Assembly: GCA_964580655.1 (NCBI GenBank)
Contig: CAZOMR010000007.1
Span: 1 to 30,414 of the forward strand
Direction of reading: 5' to 3'
Origin: CAZOMR01 sp964580655
Lineage (GTDB): Bacteria; RBG-13-61-14; CAZOMR01
Length of the DNA: 30,414 nucleotides
Part shown: positions 24,896 to 30,414 of the stretch, one piece after another
How the letters are laid out: each line of letters opens with the position of its first letter
Numbering within the stretch: position 1 is the stretch's first letter
The notes under the pieces: generated by a model
Told to the model about the DNA's origin: nothing
The model's database searches: none
Seen by the model: the letters and a program-made list of their open reading frames with translations, nothing else
Program-made: the position numbers and the translations under genes

Positions 24896-24919
24896 AAAAA
24901 CCCTGTTTTTCCCAAACAG
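24896..24919 (-). terminator. Weak terminator-like hairpin after tRNA-Gly
   Basis: CTGTTT-GGGAA-AAACAG followed by GGTTTTT stands in the 209-base spacer between tRNA-Gly and tRNA-Thr(GGT). A 6-bp stem with a T5 tract suggests at most partial termination. It could set tRNA output above that of the downstream protein genes (inference). The rest of the spacer shows only a few small hairpins and no credible gene. Confidence 0.35.
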
Positions 24920-24936
24920 CCAGCCTCGGCTACTAC

Positions 24937-25012
24937 TGGAGCGGGAGACGGGCCTCGAACCCGCGACCCTCAGCTTGGAAGGCTGATGCTCTGCCAACTG
25001 AGCTACTCCCGC
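24937..25012 (-). tRNA. tRNA-Gly (anticodon TCC)
   Basis: The acceptor stem GCGGGAG/CTCCCGC is perfect; the anticodon stem TCAGC/GCTGA carries loop CTTCCAA with anticodon TCC. T-loop GTTCGAGGC is present and 3' CCA is encoded (24937-24939). It matches the position of glyT in the E. coli block. Confidence 0.95.
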
Positions 25013-25052
25013 ATGACCACTTCATATTTTTTCTCCTCTCCACCAGCGCCCC

Positions 25053-25138
25053 TGGTGGAGGGGGGAGGATTCGAACCTCCGAAGCCATTTGGCAACAGAT
25101 TTACAGTCTGTCCCCTTTGACCGCTCGGGAACCCCTCC
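25053..25138 (-). tRNA. tRNA-Tyr (anticodon GTA)
   Basis: An 86-base class II tRNA with a long variable arm. The acceptor stem is GGAGGGG/CCCCTCC, the anticodon region is CAGACTGTAAATCTG with anticodon GTA, the T-loop is GTTCGAATC, and 3' CCA is encoded (25053-25055). It matches tyrU in the E. coli order. Confidence 0.96.
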
Positions 25139-25161
25139 AGTTTTAAATGCACTTATACACA

Positions 25162-25237
25162 TGGAGCTGGCGAGGAGACTCGAACTCCTAACCTGCTGAT
25201 TACAAATCAGCTGCTCTACCTGTTGAGCTACACCAGC
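25162..25237 (-). tRNA. tRNA-Thr (anticodon TGT)
   Basis: The acceptor stem is GCTGGTG/CGCCAGC (one G-T pair), the anticodon stem GCTGA/TCAGC has loop TTTGTAA with anticodon TGT, and 3' CCA is encoded (25162-25164). It is the first gene after the strong promoter and corresponds to thrU in E. coli. Confidence 0.95.
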
Positions 25238-25255
25238 CAAAAATTCAAATATATT

Positions 25256-25284
25256 ATTTTAAGTAAAATTTTTGAATTTGTCAA
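25256..25284 (-). promoter_or_regulatory. Sigma70-type promoter of the tRNA / rpmG-secE-nusG transcript
   Basis: A perfect TTGACA (25279-25284) lies 17 bases from TAAAAT (25256-25261) on the minus strand, embedded in very AT-rich DNA. The predicted start is about 12 bases before tRNA-Thr(UGU). A 9-bp inverted repeat, AAATTCAAA/TTTGAATTT (25241-25249 and 25271-25279), brackets the -10 box. The boxes are seen; activity is inferred. Confidence 0.85.
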
Positions 25285-25342
25285 GAAAAATCTTTAAAAA
25301 AATTTTCAAGGAATCCAAAGAGATCGGGAAAAAAGAAATAAA

Positions 25343-25371
25343 TTGAAGTTTTTAATCCTCGCTGATAAAAT
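25343..25371 (+). promoter_or_regulatory. Probable promoter of the URO-D-like gene
   Basis: TTGAAG (25343-25348) and TAAAAT (25366-25371) are 17 bases apart on the plus strand, about 27 bases before the gene's ATG. This makes the 160-base region between tRNA-Thr and the URO-D-like gene a divergent promoter region. Confidence 0.6.
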
Positions 25372-25397
25372 ACGGATTAATACCTGATGAAGGTCTG

Positions 25398-26504
25398 ATG
25401 GCTGAAACGAGGATAAGCTCTCGGGAGAGAGTCAAGCGCGCGGTTGAATTCAATGGTCCAGACCGTGTGCCGATCTACCGGGTCAACATCTTGAAAAGCG
25501 ATGTCATGACCTATTTTACCCTTCCCAGCAAATACTGGGAGCCTGCGGAGCCGTATTACCCCTATGTGTATGATGAGATCATCCGGTTCGGACTGTGGCG
25601 TCCCAGACGCAAACTGCCGCGGGGCTGGGGCAAGATGCGGCGGGACTGCATTGATGACTGGGGATGCATCTGGGACATTGATCCCGGAGTGAGCACCCGC
25701 GGGTGCATCAAGAGGGGAGCTATCCAGGAAGACTGGGGTCTACTTGATGAGTTCAAGCCTCCTAACCCGCGTGATCATTCCCGGTTTCGCTGGTGCAGAT
25801 ACGGCTGGACAAAAAGGCTGGGCAGAGACCGCTACTGCATGGGCACCGAGGCCACCTTTCTCTTTGAGAGGTTTCATTTTATGCGCGGGTTCGAGAATTT
25901 CATGACCGACCTGATTCTATATCCCGATGAGTCAGGCCGTCTCCTGGACATAATCGCGGATTACTTCGTCGGCCTTATCGAGACCTTTCACGAGTATGGC
26001 ATGGACGGCTTCGCCACCACCGACGACCTCGGCACACAGATCAATGCCTTTATCAGCCCTGAGATGTTCGCTAATTTCTTCACGCCCAGATACAAACGGG
26101 TGGTTGACCGCTGTCATGAGCTGGGCATGCAATTCATGCTTCACTCATGCGGCCGGGTATACAAGCTGATCCCGGAACTCATCAAGGCCGGCGTGGACAT
26201 TCTCCAGTTTGACTCTCCCAACATGACCGGGATAGAGGATGTGGGAAAAAATTTCGGGGGCAAGGTCGCTTTCTGTAATGTGGTGGACATCCAGGAGGTC
26301 CTGCCACGCGGGAATCCGGATGAAATAGAAGCGTATGTCAAGAAGATGATTAGACACCTCGGATGTTATAACGGCGGACTAATCGGCATGCAGTATGCGG
26401 ACAAGTGGTCCATCGCGGTAAAAGGCGCGTATGAGCGGATGGCGTGGAGGGCCTACGATAAATGGGGAAGGTATCCTCTGGCGACGGAGATTTACACCTC
26501 ATGA
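25398..26504 (+). CDS. URO-D superfamily protein, methylcobamide-methyltransferase-like
   Basis: This 368-residue protein belongs to the uroporphyrinogen decarboxylase-like TIM-barrel superfamily (COG0407 type), not to true HemE. It starts with SSRERVKRAVEFNGPDRVPI, the usual N-terminal motif of the group. The MtaA/CmuA-type zinc motif HSCG is at residues 249-252, followed by LIPELIKAGVDILQFDSPNM (seen). Methyltransferases of this family use a third cysteine near the C-terminus in a GPGC-like motif; here that region reads GGLIGMQYADKW, without it. C293 or C323 might substitute. Substrate unknown. The start has GAAGGT upstream. It is monocistronic and convergent with plsY, 9 bases apart. Confidence 0.8.
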   Translation: MAETRISSRERVKRAVEFNGPDRVPIYRVNILKSDVMTYFTLPSKYWEPAEPYYPYVYDEIIRFGLWRPRRKLPRGWGKMRRDCIDDWGCIWDIDPGVSTRGCIKRGAIQEDWGLLDEFKPPNPRDHSRFRWCRYGWTKRLGRDRYCMGTEATFLFERFHFMRGFENFMTDLILYPDESGRLLDIIADYFVGLIETFHEYGMDGFATTDDLGTQINAFISPEMFANFFTPRYKRVVDRCHELGMQFMLHSCGRVYKLIPELIKAGVDILQFDSPNMTGIEDVGKNFGGKVAFCNVVDIQEVLPRGNPDEIEAYVKKMIRHLGCYNGGLIGMQYADKWSIAVKGAYERMAWRAYDKWGRYPLATEIYTS

Positions 26505-26513
26505 AAGAAATCC

Positions 26514-27125
26514 TCAGGGCGGCGATGATCCGGCTCTTTTTCGCTCAAGCGGCTTTTCCTCGCCGCGAAAGAGCCGCCGGATATTCTCGCGATGAGAGAA
26601 AAGGATCAGTGTTGAAAGGCAAAGCGCCAGCAAGCGGAAGGCTGTAACCGGGCTGAAGATTGCCACCATGACCGGAAGTGCTATCGCGGCTAGCAGGCTT
26701 GCTATGCTGATGATTTTCAGGCGAAACGCAAGAAGGGCCCAGAGGGAGAATTCTATGATCGCGGCCACAGGCACCAGGCAGAGAATGGCTCCGAAGGCTG
26801 TTGCCACGCCCTTTCCACCATGGAGACGAAGGTAAGGAGAAAAGAGATGACCCGTGACAGCGAGCAGACCGGCTCCGGCCCTCCACCAGGGAGAAGCCGA
26901 GACAAGCGAGACAACCAGCACTGGCAAGACTCCCTTGAGCGCGTCACAGATGAATGTGAAAAGGGCCCAGCGCAGGCCAAGCGCCCGATAGACATTGGTG
27001 GTGCCGATGTTGCCTGAGCCGATCCCGCGGATATCCAGGTTTCCGGCAAATCGTGTGATAATGTAACCTGTGGGAATTCCTCCGATAAGATATGCGAGGG
27101 CGAGAAGGGAGATGTTAAATATCAT
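26514..27125 (-). CDS. plsY: Acyl-phosphate:glycerol-3-phosphate acyltransferase PlsY
   Basis: PlsY is an inner-membrane enzyme that acylates glycerol-3-phosphate at sn-1 using acyl phosphate, the first step of phospholipid synthesis. The 203-residue protein has about five hydrophobic segments and the three family motifs: GSGNIGTTNVYR (motif 1), GHLFSPYLRLHGGKGVATAF (motif 2) and SHRENIRRLFRGEE (motif 3) (seen). I start it at the ATG of MIFNISLLALAY; in-frame codons upstream run into tRNA-Pro. It is probably transcribed with that tRNA from the TTGACA/TATCAT promoter. An inverted repeat near its 3' end is encoded within the basic tail. Confidence 0.94.
   Translation of the reverse strand: MIFNISLLALAYLIGGIPTGYIITRFAGNLDIRGIGSGNIGTTNVYRALGLRWALFTFICDALKGVLPVLVVSLVSASPWWRAGAGLLAVTGHLFSPYLRLHGGKGVATAFGAILCLVPVAAIIEFSLWALLAFRLKIISIASLLAAIALPVMVAIFSPVTAFRLLALCLSTLILFSHRENIRRLFRGEEKPLERKRAGSSPP
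26532..26575. repeat. Inverted repeat in the plsY 3' end, convergent junction
   Basis: GGCTCTTT(TT)CGC on the plus strand pairs with GCGAAAGAGCC about 20 bases later, within the plsY codons for its last residues. The convergent URO-D-like gene ends 28 bases away, so the stem could help end transcription from either side. No T-run follows a full stem, so the role is a guess. Confidence 0.3.
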
Positions 27126-27144
27126 GGATCTCTCTGAAAAAGAA

Positions 27145-27218
27145 TCGGGACGGCGGGATTTGAACCCGCGACCTCTTGGTCCCGAACCAAGCGCGCTACC
27201 AAACTGCGCCACATCCCG
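27145..27218 (-). tRNA. tRNA-Pro (anticodon CGG)
   Basis: The 74-base cloverleaf has acceptor CGGGATG/CGTCCCG (one T-G pair), anticodon stem CTTGG/CCAAG and loop TTCGGGA with anticodon CGG. T-loop GTTCAAATC is present. The CGG 5' end is typical of bacterial tRNA-Pro. 3' CCA is not encoded. plsY starts about 20 bases downstream. Confidence 0.94.
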
Positions 27219-27227
27219 ATTTGTAAA

Positions 27228-27256
27228 ATGATAGATTAAACCCGGGGACTTGTCAA
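27228..27256 (-). promoter_or_regulatory. Sigma70-type promoter of tRNA-Pro-plsY
   Basis: A perfect TTGACA (27251-27256) is 17 bases from TATCAT (27228-27233) on the minus strand, with a predicted start a few bases before tRNA-Pro. The whole gap to the divergent M20 gene is only 63 bases. I could not place a convincing plus-strand promoter in it. Confidence 0.8.
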
Positions 27257-27281
27257 ACAGTGACTCTTAAAGGAATGAGGA

Positions 27282-28478
27282 ATGAATCTAAGTTCCGGTG
27301 AACTGAAACGCGTTTTCAAAGTGGCCGAGACCCTGCGGCCTCAATTGATGGAGATCGCACTGGAGATATGGCGTCATCCGGAGTTGGCCTTTAAAGAGAA
27401 GCGGGCTTCCGGGCTTTTGCAGAGTTTTTTGACTGCCGAGGGGTTTGAGGTTGAGGAGAGGCTGGCCGGTATGAAGACCGCTTTTCGTGCGCGCCTGATA
27501 TGCAAAAGGCCAAGACCAGCTATCGGATTTCTAGCTGAAATGGACGCTCTTCCGGGGCTCGGGCACGCGTGCGGCCATAATCTGATCGGAACGGCAAGCG
27601 CGGGGGCCGCGGCCTGCCTTCGTCGGGCATTACCAGTTCTTGCAGGCAGTGTTGAGGCGATCGGCTGTCCCGCCGAGGAGTCAGGCGGCGGCAAAGTCCG
27701 CCTGGTCAGGGCCGGTGTCTTTGATCGTCTTGATGCGGCTCTGCTCGTGCATCCGGATAGAAAGACCGAGATTTTTAAGCTCTCGCTTGCTTTGCTTGAG
27801 GTGAAGCTTTCTTTTCAAGGAAAGGCCGCACACGCCTCGGCAGAACCTGAGAAGGGCATAAACGCACTGGATGCTGTTATCAGGACTTTCAATGGTGTGG
27901 ATGCGTTTCGCCTGGGCATCCCGGAGAATGCGCGGATTAACGGGATCATCACGGATGGCGGAGTGGCGGCCAACATCATACCGGAGCGAGCAGAGGCCGT
28001 CTTCTATGTTCGGGCACAGACCATGAAGGAGACGCAAGCCCTGGCAAAAAAGCTTGTGGCCTGCGCCAGGTCTGCGGCTCATGCTACCGGGGCCCGTGTT
28101 CGCGCGGATGTCAAGACAAGGCAGGCTTACGCCCCCTTTATTCCCAACCGGGCGCTTGGCCGTGTGTTCGAAAGAAATCTTGTCTCTATGGGCATTGAGA
28201 TCGAGCAGGGACCGGAAGACCAGGCTCTTGGTAGCACTGATGTAGGCAATGTCAGCCAGCGGGTTCCTACTATTTCTCCGACCTTGAGGATCGGGGGACT
28301 GAGAGCCGCGGCCCATTCCCCCGGATTCGCACGGGCCGCAGGGAGCAAGGCGGGCATGGAGATGATGATGCAGGCCGTGAAAGCATTAGCGCTTACCGGG
28401 GCAGTGGTGCTCAAGGATGCAAGGCTGAGACGCGAGATGCGCCGTGAGTTTCGGAGCGCGGTTGAGGGGAATAAATGA
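27282..28478 (+). CDS. M20-family amidohydrolase (AbgB / PM20D2-like)
   Basis: This is a zinc-dependent amidohydrolase of the M20 peptidase family, closest in motif to AbgB (p-aminobenzoyl-glutamate hydrolase subunit B). The metal-site motif LAEMDALPGLGHACGHN is near residues 88-104, followed by GCPAEESGGGKVRLV with the catalytic Glu pair. FQGKAAHASAEPEKG marks the dimerisation/lid domain, and STDVGNVSQRVPTISP and AAHSPGF give the last metal ligand (seen). 398 residues, no signal peptide. AAAGGA lies seven bases before the ATG. Its stop overlaps the anmK start (ATGA), so they are translationally coupled. Substrate not known; an amide of a cell-wall-derived or folate-derived compound is possible (inference). 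Confidence 0.88.
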   Translation: MNLSSGELKRVFKVAETLRPQLMEIALEIWRHPELAFKEKRASGLLQSFLTAEGFEVEERLAGMKTAFRARLICKRPRPAIGFLAEMDALPGLGHACGHNLIGTASAGAAACLRRALPVLAGSVEAIGCPAEESGGGKVRLVRAGVFDRLDAALLVHPDRKTEIFKLSLALLEVKLSFQGKAAHASAEPEKGINALDAVIRTFNGVDAFRLGIPENARINGIITDGGVAANIIPERAEAVFYVRAQTMKETQALAKKLVACARSAAHATGARVRADVKTRQAYAPFIPNRALGRVFERNLVSMGIEIEQGPEDQALGSTDVGNVSQRVPTISPTLRIGGLRAAAHSPGFARAAGSKAGMEMMMQAVKALALTGAVVLKDARLRREMRREFRSAVEGNK

Positions 28479-29668
28479 AGATCATCGGCTTGATGTCCGG
28501 GACCTCCATGGACGGGATCACAGCCGCGCTGGTGGAGGTGATAGGGAGGAGGCGAAGAGGGGTTCAGACGCGGGTCTTACATTTTCACACTTACCCTTAT
28601 TCCAGGTTTACGGTTGAGTTGATCCGGGAGGCCTCGGACACGGGAAAGGGCTCGGTGAATTCGGTGAACAAGGCGGATAAGATCGCGAGGCTCAACTATT
28701 ACCTGGGCGAGCTCTTTGCGGATGCCGCGCTCTCGCTCCTTTCTTCAGTCCGCCTAAACCCGGGGGATGTTTCGCTTATCGGCTCGCACGGGCAGACCAT
28801 TCATCATCTTCCGGGGCTGAAGAGGATGGGGAAATATCGCGTGCGAGCGACCATGCAGATCGGAGAGTCTGCCGTGATTGCGGCCCGGACAGGAATCACC
28901 ACGATAGCGGATTTCCGAGCCGGGGATATTGCCGTAGGAGGGCAAGGCGCACCGCTTGTTCCCTATGTGGACTCTCTCTTATTCCAGCATCCGGACAGAA
29001 ACAGGCTGATCCTCAATATAGGTGGCATAGCCAACCTGACACTTCTTCCTGCCGGGAATCAGGGGCTTGAGGGGATCACGGCCTCGGACACAGGCCCGGG
29101 AAACATGGTGATAGATGAGCTTGTGCGAGGGATGACGAAAGGCCGGAAAGGGTTTGACAGGGCCGGCAAGCTGGCCGCGGCTGGAATTGCAGACGAGAAT
29201 CTGGTCCGGGGAATTCTCCGACATCCCTTTTTCAGGCGTAAACCTCCCAGGTCATGCGGCCGCGAGGAATTCGGCCCGGAGTTCACGGCTGATTTGATAC
29301 GAAAGGCCAGGCCCCGAAGTTTGCCTCAATGGAGGAACCTCATTGCAACGGCCACGGCCCTGAGCGTTGAGAGCATTTACCTGTTTTGCAGGAATTTTTT
29401 GCCGGAGCGTAAATGGCCGGATGAGATCATAGCCTCCGGAGGGGGAGTGAAGAACATGACCTTGATGAGCCTGCTTGCAAAGAGGTTCTCTCCTGTGCCG
29501 ATTGTATTCTCGGATAATTACGGTATTCCAGCCGAGGCCAAGGAGGCCATGGCATTTGCCGTATTGGCCTACGAGGCATATCATAAAAGGCCCTGCAATG
29601 TTCCCGGGGCGACCGGAGCGAAGCGACCGGCCATTCTCGGTAAGATAGTGCCAGTTCTTTCAGAGTGA
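28475..29668 (+). CDS. anmK: Anhydro-N-acetylmuramic acid kinase
   Basis: AnmK phosphorylates and opens 1,6-anhydro-MurNAc to MurNAc-6-phosphate, so wall fragments can be reused. The 397-residue protein has the ATP-binding start IIGLMSGTSMDGITAAL, GSHGQTIHHLPG, NIGGIANLT, ASDTGPGNMVIDELVRG and ASGGGVKNMTLMSLL (seen), all family hallmarks. Length is slightly above the usual 370 or so. It overlaps the M20 gene by four bases and is followed after 17 bases by yjbQ. The downstream MurQ etherase is not in the window. Confidence 0.96.
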   Translation: MKIIGLMSGTSMDGITAALVEVIGRRRRGVQTRVLHFHTYPYSRFTVELIREASDTGKGSVNSVNKADKIARLNYYLGELFADAALSLLSSVRLNPGDVSLIGSHGQTIHHLPGLKRMGKYRVRATMQIGESAVIAARTGITTIADFRAGDIAVGGQGAPLVPYVDSLLFQHPDRNRLILNIGGIANLTLLPAGNQGLEGITASDTGPGNMVIDELVRGMTKGRKGFDRAGKLAAAGIADENLVRGILRHPFFRRKPPRSCGREEFGPEFTADLIRKARPRSLPQWRNLIATATALSVESIYLFCRNFLPERKWPDEIIASGGGVKNMTLMSLLAKRFSPVPIVFSDNYGIPAEAKEAMAFAVLAYEAYHKRPCNVPGATGAKRPAILGKIVPVLSE

Positions 29669-29685
29669 ATAAGGAGGAATGTGCG

Positions 29686-30084
29686 ATGAAAAAAATCAAT
29701 GTGAAGACTAAAACACGGATCGAGATGATTGATGTCACATCAGAGGTCTCCCGGGCAGTGAAGGAAAGCGGTGTAAAAAGCGGACTCTGCGTGGCCTATG
29801 TGCCGCACACCACAGCCGGGGTTACCGTGAACGAGCATGCGGACCCTGCGGTTGCAGAGGACATACTGGATGCACTTTCAGAACATTTTCCGCATCGGAG
29901 AAACTGGCGGCACACAGAGGGCAATGCGGATGCTCATATCAAATCCAGCTTGATAGCTCCTTCTATCACCATCCCTGTGGAGGACGGAAGGCTTACCCTG
30001 GGGACATGGCAGGGAGTCTTCTTCTGCGAGTTTGACGGGCCACGAAGCCGCAATCTTTACTTGCAGATACTGAACGCTGAATGA
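29686..30084 (+). CDS. yjbQ: YjbQ / UPF0047 family protein
   Basis: This 132-residue protein belongs to the YjbQ (UPF0047) family, widely annotated as a secondary thiamine-phosphate synthase; its true cellular role is not settled. Motifs are YVPHTTAGVTVNEHADPAV, WRHTEGNADAHIKSSLIAPS and DGRLTLGTWQGVFFCEFDGP, with the conserved histidines (seen). I start at the ATG of MKKINVKT because AAGGAGG lies eight bases before it; an earlier GTG would put that Shine-Dalgarno inside the gene. It follows anmK closely and is the last gene of the operon. Confidence 0.93.
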   Translation: MKKINVKTKTRIEMIDVTSEVSRAVKESGVKSGLCVAYVPHTTAGVTVNEHADPAVAEDILDALSEHFPHRRNWRHTEGNADAHIKSSLIAPSITIPVEDGRLTLGTWQGVFFCEFDGPRSRNLYLQILNAE

Positions 30085-30123
30085 TTCTCATCCAGATATG
30101 CCATGCCCATATACCAAGGGTGG

Positions 30124-30223
30124 TGAACTTTGAACTGGGAACTCTGAACTAAAGTCGTGAGGGCTGAGCGTATGCGAAACCTGGAGGAAGAATTTAGTCT
30201 CGACTCACCATGAACTCTGAACT
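30124..30223. repeat. Short TGAACT direct repeats in gene-free DNA
   Basis: Five copies of TGAACT occur at 30124, 30131, 30145, 30211 and 30218, in two clusters with a 7-base step inside pairs. The 330 bases after yjbQ contain no credible gene on either strand; the only longer open frame simply reads through these repeats. Function unknown. Confidence 0.6.
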
Positions 30224-30310
30224 CAGAACCTTGCACTATTATTTGACCCCACTTTCTTGCACGTTGAAAATATTTCAGCCCGCTTTCAACTCCACTCAAC
30301 ACCTCTAAAA

Positions 30311-30341
30311 TGTACGGGCGACTCCCCGAGTCGCCCCTACA
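30311..30341. repeat. REP-like palindrome
   Basis: GGGCGACTC-CCC-GAGTCGCCC is a perfect 9-bp stem with a 3-base loop. It is flanked by TGTA and TACA, which also pair after one mismatch. Compact palindromes of this type are often dispersed in many copies between genes in bacterial genomes (general knowledge). It could also end the yjbQ transcript, but no T-run follows. Confidence 0.7.
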
Positions 30342-30414
30342 ACTGGCATCAGGCCTATAATTCAGTGCATCAAATTTACAAGGGTGAAGGGGTAGATTGT
30401 TTTTATGATGATTT

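Noticed and set aside
24791..24997. Minus-strand open frames over the tRNA genes (also 25022-25240 and the 5' extensions of secE and plsY)
   Set aside because: They translate tRNA sequence. Start choices for secE and plsY were moved downstream of the tRNAs for this reason.
30057..30302. An 81-codon minus-strand open frame at the right end
   Set aside because: It reads through the TGAACT repeats and the end of yjbQ; no family is recognisable and no good start signal is present.

Overview
This window is a bacterial chromosome segment of moderate to high GC. Its minus strand, read from about 25.3 kb down to base 1, carries one nearly unbroken information-processing supercluster. It holds the rif, str, S10 and spc gene groups in a row. 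The order is tRNA-Thr(UGU), tRNA-Tyr, tRNA-Gly, tRNA-Thr(GGU), rpmG, tRNA-Trp, secE, nusG, rplK, rplA, L10 leader, rplJ, rplL, rpoB, rpoC, then a new promoter, rpsL, rpsG, fusA, tuf, rpsJ, [no rplC], rplD, rplW, rplB, rpsS, rplV, rpsC, rplP, rpmC, rpsQ, rplN, rplX, rplE, rpsN (zinc form), rpsH, rplF, rplR, rpsE and rpmD, which runs off the left edge. Strong sigma70-type promoters sit upstream of the first tRNA (TTGACA-17-TAAAAT) and upstream of rpsL (TTGACA-16-TATAAT).

The right end (25.4-30.4 kb) is a mixed set of housekeeping and accessory genes. A URO-D/methylcobamide-methyltransferase-like gene is divergent from the tRNA block. A tRNA-Pro(CGG)-plsY unit lies on the minus strand. Divergent from it is a tightly packed plus-strand operon: M20 amidohydrolase (AbgB-like), anmK (peptidoglycan recycling kinase) and yjbQ. 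The last 330 bases hold no gene, only short TGAACT repeats and a REP-like palindrome.

Organism: the gene order, zinc-ribbon forms of S14, L33 and L24, RpoB and RpoC of about 1370 residues, a three-TM SecE, plsY and anmK fit a Gram-negative-type bacterium. The tRNA-Thr-Tyr-Gly-Thr block resembles the E. coli thrU-tyrU-glyT-thrT block, but here rpmG rather than tufB follows it. EF-Tu has a non-canonical switch I that, from memory, recalls planctomycete EF-Tu. This hints at a PVC-related or uncultured phylum, but I cannot assign one.

Most of the window is ordinary. The points most worth checking are the absence of rplC between rpsJ and rplD with a terminator-like hairpin in its place, the altered EF-Tu switch I, the charged N-terminal extension on L7/L12, the tRNA-Trp/secE junction where the secE ribosome-binding site abuts the tRNA CCA end, and several structured intercistronic regions. 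I see no CRISPR array, prophage, insertion sequence or clearly new multi-gene system.
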